A DNA stretch of 38,912 nucleotides from contig QZJI01000012.1 of NCBI GenBank assembly GCA_003599735.1, positions 1 through 38,912 of the forward strand, read 5' to 3'. Position 1 is the first letter of the stretch, and the number at the start of each line of letters is the position of its first letter. A program made the position numbers and the translations under genes. The stretch is from Dehalococcoidia bacterium. Lineage in GTDB: Bacteria > Chloroflexota > Dehalococcoidia > UBA2979. This document shows, piece after piece, positions 1 to 9,233 of this stretch. The notes beneath the pieces are model-generated. The model had not been told where the DNA came from. It saw nothing but the letters and a program-made list of their open reading frames with translations, and searched no databases.

Positions 1-297
1 ACCTTTGTCGTCGTCTGACCTGGCACTGGAGGAGCCACCCTTGCCGCCACCTTTGTCGTCGTCTGACCTGGCACTGGAGGAGCCACCCTTGCCGCCACCC
101 TTGTCGTCGTCTGACTTGGCGTTGGAGGAGCCGCCCTTGCCGCCACCCTTGTCGTCGTCGCCTGACCTGGCACTGGAGGAGCCACCCTTGCCGCCACCCT
201 TGTCGTCGTCTGACCTGGCATTGGAGGAGCCGCCCTTGCCGCCACCCTTGTCGTCGTCTGACCTGGCATTGGAGGAGCCGCCCTTGCCGCCACCCTT
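1..297 (-). repeat. 48-bp coding tandem repeat
   Basis: At least six copies of a 48-bp unit lie in the 3' part of the sigma/anti-sigma frame. One copy is 51 bp. All keep the frame and encode a 16-17 residue unit read on the minus strand as GGGKGGSSSARSDDDK, with Ser/Asn and Arg/Lys variants. The array reaches the window edge, so its copy number is unknown. Variation is mostly at silent or conservative positions, which suggests recent slippage or recombination under coding constraint. Confidence 0.9.
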
Positions 298-1608
298 GCC
301 GTCGCCCTTGCCGTCGCCCTCGTCGTCGCCCTCGTCGTCGCCCTCGTCGTCGTCAGCACCGTTTGAGGTGCTGCCCGCGCTGTCGTCCGTTGCTGACGTG
401 GCCGAGGTCGTGCTGTCTGGTCCAGGTAGGGGAGGGCTGCTCGCGGGGTCACCAGAGCCTGAGTCTGTGGCGGGGAGCGGCTCCTGAACCGGGCTCTCAG
501 CCGACGTTGTTGGGGCGCGGACGTTCGTGACGTCTGCGGTCGTCGGGCGCCGCATATCCGCGGCGGCGGCCGCGCTCGTCGAGGCAGAGACGATTACGGT
601 CGGGGACGAGATGCCGGCTCGTGGCACCGTGGTGGCGACCGGTGGTGTGTACCCCACGGCGAAGTCGACTGGGCTCGCGCCGGCGAGTGAAGGTACCGCC
701 ATGACGATCGTCGCGACGACCGCTGTTGTCATCGCGGTGATGGCCGCCGCTGGTGCGCTGTTATTGTCCGCGAGGACGGGGGCGACTTCGACGGGGACCC
801 ACCGCATCAGGGTGTCCGCGGCGCGTTGCAGGCGCTCCATCAGTCCGGTGAGGCCCGGGAGCGCGAACATCCCCATCCGCCGGTAGAGCGAACGCCCCTG
901 CGCCATCGCCCGCAGGCGCTGCGTGCAAGCGGTGCAACCCTTGAGGTGCGACTCGATGGCGTCGGCCGGTTCCCCGTGCAGCTCACCGTCCAGCAGCAGC
1001 GCTAAGCGGATGCCGGCCATGCCACATGGCGGCTGAATTGCGTCGATCGCCTCGTACAACTGCCGAAACCGCGTGCGAGCGCGGTGGACGCGCACCTCTG
1101 CGGCGTTCTTGCGGACGCCGAGGCGCCGCGCGATCTCCTCGAAGGGGAGCAATTCTGCTTCGCGGAGATGGAGGGCACGGCGATCGAGCTCGGGCAGCGC
1201 CCCAAGGGCCTCCCAGACGCGCCGGCGTTCATCGCGTTGTTCAGCGGAAGCTTCGGGGCCGTCGGCGGCATGGTCCACAGGTTCGTCGGCACCCTCGTCA
1301 TCGAGGGAGTCTGAGGGTTGCCTGCGCGAGAGGAACGTCAGGCAGGCATTGCGCGTGATTGCGCGGAGCCAGGGGCGGAAGCGTGCTTCGTCACGAAGAG
1401 ACCCCAAGGCCTGCGCTGCACGAACCCACGTCTCTTGAGTAACGTCTTCGATATCGTCGTGGTCGGAGACGAAGCGTCGCGCGACCTGTTCGATCAACGT
1501 GCGATGACTAGTGATCAGTTCTTGGAGTGCATCGGAATCGCCAGAACGCGCACGCTGGATGCGTTCAAGATCGGAACCCGCGCCGGGGAGCGGCTGCGCG
1601 AGGACCAT
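1..1608 (-). CDS. ECF sigma factor fused in frame to a membrane zinc-finger anti-sigma domain (partial)
   Basis: A single open frame of 536 codons runs from ATG 1608 off the left edge. I checked every codon and found no stop. A stop lies in frame just upstream (1615-1617), which fixes the start. Residues about 25-97 are sigma region 2 (DVTQETWVRA, FRPWLRAITRNA). Residues about 130-186 are sigma region 4 (LPFEEIARRLGVRKNAAEVR). With no break there follows a ZAS-type anti-sigma zinc finger: Cys195, 11 residues, LDGEL, then His221-x3-Cys225-x2-Cys228. A membrane helix sits at about 288-311. A Ser/Thr/Pro linker, an Asp/Glu/Gly stretch and a 16-residue Gly/Lys/Ser/Asp repeat follow. Sigma and anti-sigma are normally separate proteins. 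Here sigma would be tethered to the membrane in cis, so release by proteolysis is plausible (inference). An internal ATG at 1020 could also give a free anti-sigma, but it would lack Cys195. The gene diverges from the Tad pilus operon. Confidence 0.85.
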   Translation of the reverse strand, partial: MVLAQPLPGAGSDLERIQRARSGDSDALQELITSHRTLIEQVARRFVSDHDDIEDVTQETWVRAAQALGSLRDEARFRPWLRAITRNACLTFLSRRQPSDSLDDEGADEPVDHAADGPEASAEQRDERRRVWEALGALPELDRRALHLREAELLPFEEIARRLGVRKNAAEVRVHRARTRFRQLYEAIDAIQPPCGMAGIRLALLLDGELHGEPADAIESHLKGCTACTQRLRAMAQGRSLYRRMGMFALPGLTGLMERLQRAADTLMRWVPVEVAPVLADNNSAPAAAITAMTTAVVATIVMAVPSLAGASPVDFAVGYTPPVATTVPRAGISSPTVIVSASTSAAAAADMRRPTTADVTNVRAPTTSAESPVQEPLPATDSGSGDPASSPPLPGPDSTTSATSATDDSAGSTSNGADDDEGDDEGDDEGDGKGDGKGGGKGGSSNARSDDDKGGGKGGSSNARSDDDKGGGKGGSSSARSGDDDKGGGKGGSSNAKSDDDKGGGKGGSSSARSDDDKGGGKGGSSSARSDDDKG

Positions 1609-1876
1609 GGAATCCTACTTTGAGGCGAACCAGTGACCATGGATTGAGCTAGATCCCGCCGCCGCCAAGCGTGGAGGTCAGCGTCAGAGCGCCGACCCGG
1701 CACAGGATAACGCATCGTCTGCGCGTCATGTATGCCCGTCTATGCCCATCGCCTGAAAAATGTCGGGAAATTCTGGCGACCGCTGTAAGGATCGTCATCG
1801 CAGCCAGTCTTCCTTACTGACAGGGATGGCGGGTGCCATCCCGGCGGGGGAACACCCCATAGACAGGAGAGACCAG
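1609..1876. promoter_or_regulatory. Divergent intergenic region upstream of sigma gene and pilin
   Basis: This 268-bp gap holds no gene I can support. A perfect 8-bp stem with a 4-base loop lies at 1823-1842 (GGGATGGC/GCCATCCC), 34 bases before the pilin start. A 10-base near-tandem duplication (tatgcccgtc, tatgcccatc) lies at about 1730-1750. A ribosome binding site (AGGAGAG, about 1866-1872) precedes the pilin ATG. I looked for a GGAAC...CGTC pair typical of ECF promoters and did not find a convincing one. Confidence 0.5.
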
Positions 1877-2059
1877 ATGACGAACTGGATGATCCGCGCG
1901 ATGGGTGCGATGCAGCGCACGGCTGTCGAAGAAGAAGGCCAGACGATGGCCGAGTACGGGCTGATCCTCGCCGGGATCGCCGTGGTCGTCATGGCGACCG
2001 TGTTCTTGCTCGGCGGCGCCATCAACACCACCTTCACCGACATTCTCAACCAGTTCTAG
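1877..2059 (+). CDS. flp: Flp/Fap-type major pilin precursor
   Basis: This 60-residue prepilin is the structural subunit of a Tad (Flp) type IVb pilus. A short charged leader ends in Gly21. The class IVb pilin signature follows: cleavage before Gln22, Glu26-Tyr27 at +5/+6, and one hydrophobic helix of about 20 residues. I chose the ATG at 1877 because a clear AGGAGAG lies just upstream. The longer frame starting at 1760 adds 39 residues without pilin character. It is the first gene of the Tad operon, and the strong hairpin after it probably lets it be expressed above the downstream genes (inference). Confidence 0.9.
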   Translation: MTNWMIRAMGAMQRTAVEEEGQTMAEYGLILAGIAVVVMATVFLLGGAINTTFTDILNQF

Positions 2060-2074
2060 CCGTTCTACTCCGGA

Positions 2075-2143
2075 CCCTCCGGCGCCATGTGGGTGGGAGC
2101 GGGTCGCCGCCAGGCCGGCTCCCACTCACATGGCGCCGGAGGG
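2075..2143 (+). promoter_or_regulatory. 26-bp stem-loop between pilin and tadE
   Basis: The arms 2075-2100 and 2118-2143 pair over 26 positions with a single G-U wobble, around a 17-base loop. No T-run follows, so it is not a classic terminator. It ends six bases before the likely tadE ribosome binding site (GAGG, 2150-2153). Similar hairpins between major pilins and downstream genes can stabilise the upstream mRNA or lower read-through. Here the position suggests either role. Confidence 0.85.
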
Positions 2144-2158
2144 GATTTCGAGGCCTCC

Positions 2159-2617
2159 ATGCGCAGTCGACTCGACCTGAGATGGTCGATCCCGAAGGGA
2201 CTGCGGCGGCTGCACCGTCCCTTCCATGGGGCTGACGGCCAGGCCACCGTCGAATTGGCCATCGTCCTGCTGGTGCTGACGACGATGGTGTTCGGCTCGC
2301 TGGAGATCGGCCGAGGGCTGAACACATGGGTGATCGTGACGCAGGCCGCGCGCGAGGGCGCGCGGGCCGCGGCAGCCCGATGCAGTGTCGATCCGGCGTG
2401 CGTCATCGATGTGGAGACGCGCATTACGGAATCGCTGGCCGGACTTGCGACGCCAGCGGCTGCTCGGTGGACACTGGCGCCAGGACCGTATCAGGCGGGC
2501 AATGGCGTCACCGTCTCGGTCGAATACGACGTCGCGCCGGTCGTCCCGCTCATCACGGCCATGATCCCCGGCGGGGTCATGACGGTGCGAGGCGAGACGA
2601 CGATGCGCTTGGAGTAA
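2159..2617 (+). CDS. tadE: TadE-like minor pseudopilin
   Basis: A 152-residue protein with the TadE-family N-terminus: GQATVELAIVLLVLTTMV, with a prepilin-peptidase-type Gly27 and Glu32 followed by a hydrophobic helix. TadE-like proteins are minor pseudopilins processed by the dedicated prepilin peptidase and needed for pilus assembly. The rest is a soluble periplasm-side domain with one Cys pair (CSVDPAC). The start at ATG 2159 is chosen over ATG 2087, which lies inside the hairpin arm and would add 24 residues of no family character. The TadG gene begins four bases after the stop. Confidence 0.85.
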   Translation: MRSRLDLRWSIPKGLRRLHRPFHGADGQATVELAIVLLVLTTMVFGSLEIGRGLNTWVIVTQAAREGARAAAARCSVDPACVIDVETRITESLAGLATPAAARWTLAPGPYQAGNGVTVSVEYDVAPVVPLITAMIPGGVMTVRGETTMRLE

Positions 2618-2621
2618 GGCG

Positions 2622-3650
2622 ATGAACCGCCTCCTTGCATGGATCCGCAGGATGCGTGCCGCGAGCGTCGACGAGTGCGGCACTGTGACCGTGATGTTCG
2701 CGCTGTCGCTTCCGCTGGTGATAGGAATGCAGATGCTCGTGGTGGATGGCTCGCGTGTTTTCGTGGAGCGTCGCGCGCTCCAGAACGCCGCGGACGCGGC
2801 GGCGTTGGCCGCTGCCCAGTATCTCCCCACCACCGATCCCGCACGCCTCGTCCTCGCGCGTGAGGAGGCGATCGGTTTTGCTGCCACGAACGGAGTCACG
2901 ATTGGGCCGGCGGATATCGAGTTCACCACGGACACCACTCCGTTCGACCGAGTCACTGTACGTGCGCAGGGCTCTGCCCCGTTCTTCTTCGCCCCTGGCA
3001 TCGGCATTAACACCGGCGCGGTCAGCAGCCTGGGGACGGCCCAGCTTGGTGTCGTCGGTGGCTTGATTGGAGTTATGCCATGGGGTGCGGTTGCCCCCGC
3101 GGGTGGGTTTGTCTTCGGGGAGCAGTACTGCCTGAAGCTCGGATCGAGTGGTGGTGGGGGTGTCTGCGACGATCATGATCAGGGCAATTTTTACGCCCTT
3201 GATATCGATGACAACGGGACATCGTCCGCTTCGACCTATCGTGACCTCATCATCTCTGGGTCGAATACGGTGGTCCGCGCCGGCCAGGTTAAAGACGTAG
3301 TGTCCGGCAATATGAACGGCCCCACGCAGCAGGGGACCGGATGCAGCGGTAACAGCGGCCGGATCTCTGGTGACACTTCCACTTTTGACGACATCGTCGT
3401 GGCGGATGGCGACTCTTATCGCGTACTCGACTGGAGCAGCCCGCGGCTGGTGATCATCCCTCGAGTCGAGTTCCCGGATAGCCAGCACGCGCTGATCCTA
3501 GGCTTCTCCGCCTTCTTCATCGAATCGTGCGGGAGCAATGGGGCGGTGGTCGGTCGCTTCATTGACACCGTGGTCCCTGGTGGCGAGTGGGCTCCTTACA
3601 ACGCGGCCGTCGGTGCATTCGGCTCTCTCGCCGTGCGCTTGGTGCGCTGA
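2622..3650 (+). CDS. tadG: TadG-like pilus assembly protein
   Basis: A 342-residue protein. The N-terminal 60 residues carry a TadE/TadG-like membrane segment (CGTVTVMFALSLPLVIGMQM) and the family pattern of a hydrophobic helix followed by ERRALQNAADAAALAAA, found in TadG-related proteins. The remainder is an extracytoplasmic beta-rich region with Gly-rich loops and Cys residues at CLKL, VCDD, GCSG and ESCG, perhaps forming disulphides. TadG-family proteins are envelope components of the Tad machine. Usual TadG proteins carry a von Willebrand A domain, which I do not recognise here, so the C-terminal half may differ in function. A ribosome binding site (GGAGTAAGG) overlaps the tadE stop. Confidence 0.75.
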   Translation: MNRLLAWIRRMRAASVDECGTVTVMFALSLPLVIGMQMLVVDGSRVFVERRALQNAADAAALAAAQYLPTTDPARLVLAREEAIGFAATNGVTIGPADIEFTTDTTPFDRVTVRAQGSAPFFFAPGIGINTGAVSSLGTAQLGVVGGLIGVMPWGAVAPAGGFVFGEQYCLKLGSSGGGGVCDDHDQGNFYALDIDDNGTSSASTYRDLIISGSNTVVRAGQVKDVVSGNMNGPTQQGTGCSGNSGRISGDTSTFDDIVVADGDSYRVLDWSSPRLVIIPRVEFPDSQHALILGFSAFFIESCGSNGAVVGRFIDTVVPGGEWAPYNAAVGAFGSLAVRLVR

Positions 3651-3660
3651 GGAGGTCGCG

Positions 3661-4353
3661 ATGGCCCTCGTGCGTCGTGTTGACCGTCTGACACTGCTCG
3701 CGCTGCTCCTCGCCATTGTCGCGGGAGTGGCGGCCTATGCCGCGCTCAGGACGCCCGTGGCCGCCGGTGCCACCGAGGAACGACGTCCGCTGGTAGTCGC
3801 GGCGCAATCCCTCGCCGTCGGAGAGCGGATCACTTCCCGTGCCGTGCGTGTCGAAACGATGCCGGCCGGCTCTCTACCGCGTGGTGTGGCCGTTTCACTG
3901 GACGAGGTGGAAGGGAAATACGCGACCCTGCCGATTGTGGCGGGCGAACCACTGCTCGCCGCGAAACTGTCGGCTGTTCCGCCAGGCAGCGGCCTTGCGG
4001 CGCTGGTGCCACCCGACCGGCTGGCCGTCTCCATCGCCGTGAACGATGTCATCAGCACTGGCGGACTTCTGGCGCCTGGCGACCGCGTGGATGTGCTGGG
4101 CGTGGTCTCCAAGGATGCCATCTCGTCAGCCGAGGTTGTCCTGCGCGACGTACCGGTGCTTGCGGTCGCGGGCACGTTGCTTGGCGCCGAGGCGGAGAAA
4201 TCGCGCGGCAAGGCGGGTGCGGAGAATCCTCGGTCTTTGAACGCCACGGTCACCCTGGCGGTCACGATCGATGAGGCGCGCCGCCTGGTGCAGATGGATG
4301 AGATCGGAAAGCTCCGGCTCGCGCTTCGCGGCCGCACTCCGAGCAATCAGTGA
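3661..4353 (+). CDS. cpaB: CpaB/RcpC-like pilus assembly protein (SAF domain)
   Basis: A 230-residue protein with an N-terminal membrane anchor (LLALLLAIVAGVAAYAAL) followed by a SAF-like domain (residues about 40-105: VVAAQSLAVGERIT...PIVAGEPLLAAKL) and the RcpC/CpaB domain (VAVDV-like ISTGGLLAPGDRVDVLGVV). CpaB anchors the pilus machine to the cell wall or, in diderms, works with the secretin. No secretin gene (rcpA/cpaC) follows in the window, which suits a monoderm envelope. ATG 3661 is chosen because GAGGAGGT lies eight bases upstream, overlapping the tadG stop. The frame upstream of it is antisense-like filler. Confidence 0.85.
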   Translation: MALVRRVDRLTLLALLLAIVAGVAAYAALRTPVAAGATEERRPLVVAAQSLAVGERITSRAVRVETMPAGSLPRGVAVSLDEVEGKYATLPIVAGEPLLAAKLSAVPPGSGLAALVPPDRLAVSIAVNDVISTGGLLAPGDRVDVLGVVSKDAISSAEVVLRDVPVLAVAGTLLGAEAEKSRGKAGAENPRSLNATVTLAVTIDEARRLVQMDEIGKLRLALRGRTPSNQ

Positions 4354-4380
4354 CCAAGCAAGCCGATGGTGGAGGCGAGC

Positions 4381-5583
4381 ATGGGACGTAACACACAGGT
4401 GCTGCTGGTGGACGCGGATGCGGACCACAGAGAGATGTTGAAACGGGCGCTCACACAACGGTCGCTGGCCGTCGTCGGAGAGGCCCACTACGGCGTGGAA
4501 GCGTCACGACTGGCCGCCGCACTTCAGCCGGATGTCGTGCTCGTCCATCTGCGCGAGCCGTTCGCGCTCTCACTCCGCACGCTCGAAGCGGTGCAGGCCG
4601 CCGCTCCCTGCGCGACGCCGATCGTGGTCTCGCGTGACCTTGGACCGCAGGCGATACAGAAGGCGATGCTCGCCGGGGCACGGGGCTTCATCGGGAGTCC
4701 CGTGGTCGCGGAATCTCTGGAGGCGACCATCCTCGTTGCCCGCGCACGCCACCGGGGGCTGCTCGACCGTGCACTGGACCCCACGTCTTCAGCCGTGCCC
4801 ATCGCCGGTGCCGTGCTCACGGTGTTTGGTCCGAAGGGCGGCGTCGGAAAGACCACCCTGGCGGCCAATCTCGCGCTTTCGATCGCGCGTCAGACCAGTG
4901 CCCCCGTCACGCTCGTGGACGCCGACGTGCAATTCGGCGATGTGGCGCTCTCCATGGGGCTGGACGCGCAGCGCACCCTGGGCGATCTGCTTGAGGCGAT
5001 GGCGCGCGGTGAGACGCCTGATATCCGCGCATACCTCACCCGGCATCCCGCAGGCGTGGACGTGCTCGCGGCCCGTCACCGGCACGAACTCACCCCGGCT
5101 GCTGACCCCGAAGCCATTGCCGCGGTGCTGCGGGAACTCGCGCGGTCGTTTGACTTCGTCGTGGTGGACACGCCGGGCACCTACTCCTCGGCGGTGGCCG
5201 CCGCCCTGGACGAGTCCACCACCGTGTTGCTCGTCACTAGCGCAGATATGGCCAGCGTGAAAGACGCGCGGATGGCGGTCAGCGCCCTCCGACGCGAAGG
5301 ATTTTCCGACGACCGCGTAAAGCTGGTCGTGAACCACGCGACCAACGCGAACTCCGTCACTGAGGCAGACATCGCGAAGACCGTGGGCTGCGAGGTGTTC
5401 TGGAGCATCCCGCATGACCGCGCGGTACCGGTGTCCACCCAGCGTGGTGAGCCGCTGGTGCTGGCAGACCCGCAGGCGAAAATGGCGAAGCGTGTACAGG
5501 CGATGGCGGCGCTGATCGGGGGAGCAGGGGAGGATGTCGATGCAGGCGGAGCGATGTTCGGTATGTTCAGGCGAGGGCGGTAG
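4381..5583 (+). CDS. tadZ: CpaE/TadZ-like pilus-localisation ATPase
   Basis: A 400-residue protein with a receiver-like N-terminal domain (about 1-125) and a ParA/MinD-type ATPase domain (about 140-385). The deviant Walker A is visible (KGGVGKTT from Lys152), as is the VDADVQFGD switch. In the receiver half the usual phospho-acceptor Asp is replaced by His56 (VVLVHLREP), so this is a pseudo-receiver, as in other TadZ proteins. TadZ places the Tad machine at its site in the cell. The start at ATG 4381 has GGAGG five bases upstream. ATG 4366 is an alternative that adds five residues. Confidence 0.9.
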   Translation: MGRNTQVLLVDADADHREMLKRALTQRSLAVVGEAHYGVEASRLAAALQPDVVLVHLREPFALSLRTLEAVQAAAPCATPIVVSRDLGPQAIQKAMLAGARGFIGSPVVAESLEATILVARARHRGLLDRALDPTSSAVPIAGAVLTVFGPKGGVGKTTLAANLALSIARQTSAPVTLVDADVQFGDVALSMGLDAQRTLGDLLEAMARGETPDIRAYLTRHPAGVDVLAARHRHELTPAADPEAIAAVLRELARSFDFVVVDTPGTYSSAVAAALDESTTVLLVTSADMASVKDARMAVSALRREGFSDDRVKLVVNHATNANSVTEADIAKTVGCEVFWSIPHDRAVPVSTQRGEPLVLADPQAKMAKRVQAMAALIGGAGEDVDAGGAMFGMFRRGR

Positions 5584-5586
5584 CGC

Positions 5587-7019
<1,433 letters not shown>

Positions 7020-7023
<4 letters not shown>

Positions 7024-7967
7024 CGTCCGCCTCCGTGCTTGCGCCGGCCGCCGCGCTGGGCACCGGGGCGCTCGTCTTCGCGATCACACGTGTGGCCGGG
7101 CATGTCATGGGCGGCGGGCATACACAGTCGCGCGCACGGCTGCACCGGATCTCGCAAGGAGGGACGGCCGTCGCGGACCTGGCGTCCGCGCATGCGCGCG
7201 TGATGCGCACACGCCGGGGGCCGGCCGCGCCGGTGTTGCGCGCCTGGATCGCGCAGGCCGGGATGGCATGGGAGCCCGTCGACCTGTTCGTGCTGACCGG
7301 CATGAGTGCCGCGGTGCTGGGGTCCCTCACGCTGTGGGTGACCCACACTGCCTCCGCCGCGCTGTTCGTCGCCGCGATTGGCGCGTCCGCGCCGTGGGCG
7401 TTGATCCACCGGAAGGCTGGGGCGCGCCGCGTGCAGCTCAACGCGCAAGTCGTAGACATGGTGGAGTTGCTCGCGTCCTCGCTGAAGTCCGGCTTTGGCG
7501 TCGTGCAGAGTCTTGACCTCGCCGCCCGCGAACAGCCCGAGCCGATGTCGATCGAGCTAAAGCGCGTGGTGCGTGAAATTCACCTCGGGAGCAACACTGA
7601 AGAATCGCTCGAACGGTTCGCACAGCGGACCGGCGACCCCGACCTGACGCTGGTGATGACAGCCATCCTCGTCCAGCGGCGTGTGGGTGGTGACCTGGGC
7701 GAGGTGTTGCTCAACCTTGCCGGGACGATCCGTGACCGCAGCCGCGTGCGTGGTGAAGTGCAGGCACTCACCGCGCAGGCGCGCATGTCAGCCTGGGTAG
7801 TGGGCCTGCTGCCAGTGGTGCTGAGCGCCGCGTTGTTTGTCCTGGCCCCGGATCACATCGGGCTGCTCTTCACGGACCCGGTTGGCCGTCTGATGGCAGG
7901 AGGGGCGCTGCTGTTGGAACTGGTCGGCTTCTGGATGGTCCAGCGCGTCGCCAAGATCGACTACTGA
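7020..7967 (+). CDS. tadB: TadB inner-membrane platform protein
   Basis: A 315-residue membrane protein with a T2SS-F/GspF-like domain (about 135-260: VDMVELLASSLKSGFGVVQSL ... GGDLGEVLLNLA) between hydrophobic segments at both ends. TadB and TadC together form the membrane platform that TadA acts on. ATG 7020 overlaps the tadA stop by four bases (ATGA). A TTG at 7008 is in frame but has no better ribosome binding site. Confidence 0.9.
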
Positions 7968-7977
7968 GGACACCGTC

Positions 7978-8862
7978 ATGACGATCCTCGCCGCCGTCGC
8001 CCTTGCGCTGTCGCTGTTCTGTGCCGTCCTGGCGTTTCGGCCTCGCCGTCCCATCGCTGCCCGCCTTGAAATGGTGAGGGCGGCCGAAGGCGCGTCCGCC
8101 CCGGACGCATTCCACCGCGTCCTTCTCCCAGGGGCGGCGGCATTCTCGGCGACCGTACGGCTGCTGATCCCATCAAATGTGGTGCGTCGGCTTGCGCGCC
8201 TGGTCGAAGAGGCCGGGACTCCGATGCGTCCGGGGACGTTCCTGATGATCACGCTGGTATCTGGTGTCGGGCTCTCGGCGTGGATGGGGATGGGTGCGGT
8301 GCGTGGTGGGCTGGGACCACAGAGCGCACTCACACTCGCGCTCCTTTCAGGCGGTCTCGGGGTATTCGGCCCGGTGGTGTGGTTGCGTGGCCGTGCCGCG
8401 CGTCGGCGGCTGGCGGTGGAACGAGCGCTGCCGGACTTTCTCGACCTCGTCGTTGTCTCCGTGGAGGCGGGTCTGGGATTCGAAGGCGCGGTCGCCCGCA
8501 TTGCGGAGCGTGCCGAGGGCCCGCTGGCGGCGGAGTTCCGCCGAGTGCTTGCGGATCAGAACCTCGGGGCGACGCGGCGTCAGGCGTTGCAGTCGATGCA
8601 GCAGCGCTGCCCCGCGCCCGGGATCGGCTCATTGGTGTCGGCCATCCTGCAGGCGGAGCGGACCGGGATGGGCATCGGCCAGGTACTCCGTGCCCAGGGC
8701 GACCGTCTCCGTGTGCGCCGACGTCAGCGGGCGGAAGAGTCTGCGATGAAGGCGCCGATCAAGATGCTGTTCCCGCTGGTCTTCTTCATCTTCCCGTCGC
8801 TGTTTGTTGTAGTGCTCGGCCCGGCCGTCCTCTCTCTCATGCGCTCCTTTGGAGGCACATAG
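7978..8862 (+). CDS. tadC: TadC inner-membrane platform protein
   Basis: A 294-residue protein paralogous to TadB. It has N-terminal membrane helices, a cytoplasmic GspF-like domain (about 140-265: LPDFLDLVVVSVEAGLGFEGA ... RTGMGIGQVLRAQGDRLR) and C-terminal hydrophobic helices (IKMLFPLVFFIFPSLFVVVL). The motif GLGFEGAV and a final RAEESAMKAPIKMLFPL match TadC. A GAGGA sequence lies upstream of ATG 7978. The stop codon overlaps the GTG start of the DUF192 gene. Confidence 0.9.
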   Translation: MTILAAVALALSLFCAVLAFRPRRPIAARLEMVRAAEGASAPDAFHRVLLPGAAAFSATVRLLIPSNVVRRLARLVEEAGTPMRPGTFLMITLVSGVGLSAWMGMGAVRGGLGPQSALTLALLSGGLGVFGPVVWLRGRAARRRLAVERALPDFLDLVVVSVEAGLGFEGAVARIAERAEGPLAAEFRRVLADQNLGATRRQALQSMQQRCPAPGIGSLVSAILQAERTGMGIGQVLRAQGDRLRVRRRQRAEESAMKAPIKMLFPLVFFIFPSLFVVVLGPAVLSLMRSFGGT

Positions 8863-9233
8863 TGTCCGGACAGTCCGCCGTCCGGGTGACCGAGGTAGAG
8901 GGTGGCCTGGTTCTCTGCCATCGTGGGGCGGTCGCCCGCACGCCCATCGCACGCCTGCGAGGACTGCTGGGCCGCGCCACGTTGTCGCCCGGCGAGGGCT
9001 TGCTGCTGCGTCCCTGCAATGGCATTCACACGTTGGGGATGCGCTTTGCCATCGATGTCCTGTTCCTGGATGCTGAGGGCCTCGTCGTCCGCGTGGAGCC
9101 GTCCCTCCAGCCTGGCCGGATGGTGCCGTGGGTCCGAGGTGCGCGGCAGGCGCTGGAACTGCCGTCGGGGGTCGTGCAGGCGGCGGGTGTCATCCCGGGC
9201 TCTCGTCTCCAGATCGAGGACGTCTCGCAGTGA
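8862..9233 (+). CDS. DUF192 family protein in the Tad operon
   Basis: A 123-residue protein of the DUF192 family, recognised from NGIHTLGMRFAIDVLFLD and the following VVRVEPSLQPGRMVPWV. The family is widespread and its biochemical role is unsettled. The GTG start at 8862 shares its first base with the tadC stop (TAGTG), with GGAGG six bases upstream. The stop overlaps the prepilin peptidase start (GTGA). This double overlap means it is translated as part of the pilus operon, so a role in pilus assembly or pilin handling is likely by context. It has no signal peptide that I can see. Confidence 0.85.
   Translation: MSGQSAVRVTEVEGGLVLCHRGAVARTPIARLRGLLGRATLSPGEGLLLRPCNGIHTLGMRFAIDVLFLDAEGLVVRVEPSLQPGRMVPWVRGARQALELPSGVVQAAGVIPGSRLQIEDVSQ

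Noticed and set aside
1..297. Possible CRISPR array
   Set aside because: Repeats are tandem with no unique spacers and are kept in a coding frame.
5..487. Plus-strand Pro/Leu-rich repeat protein
   Set aside because: It is the antisense reading of the 48-bp repeats that encode the Gly/Lys/Ser/Asp tail of the sigma/anti-sigma gene. Domain evidence supports the minus strand.
1318..1623. Plus-strand 101-residue frame
   Set aside because: It is antisense to the clear sigma region 2.
1609..1876. ECF-type autoregulated promoter
   Set aside because: A CGTCTA-like -10 is present near 1736 but no GGAAC stands at the right distance upstream, so I do not call it.
2087..2158. Upstream ATG for tadE
   Set aside because: It lies in a hairpin arm and adds residues unlike the family.
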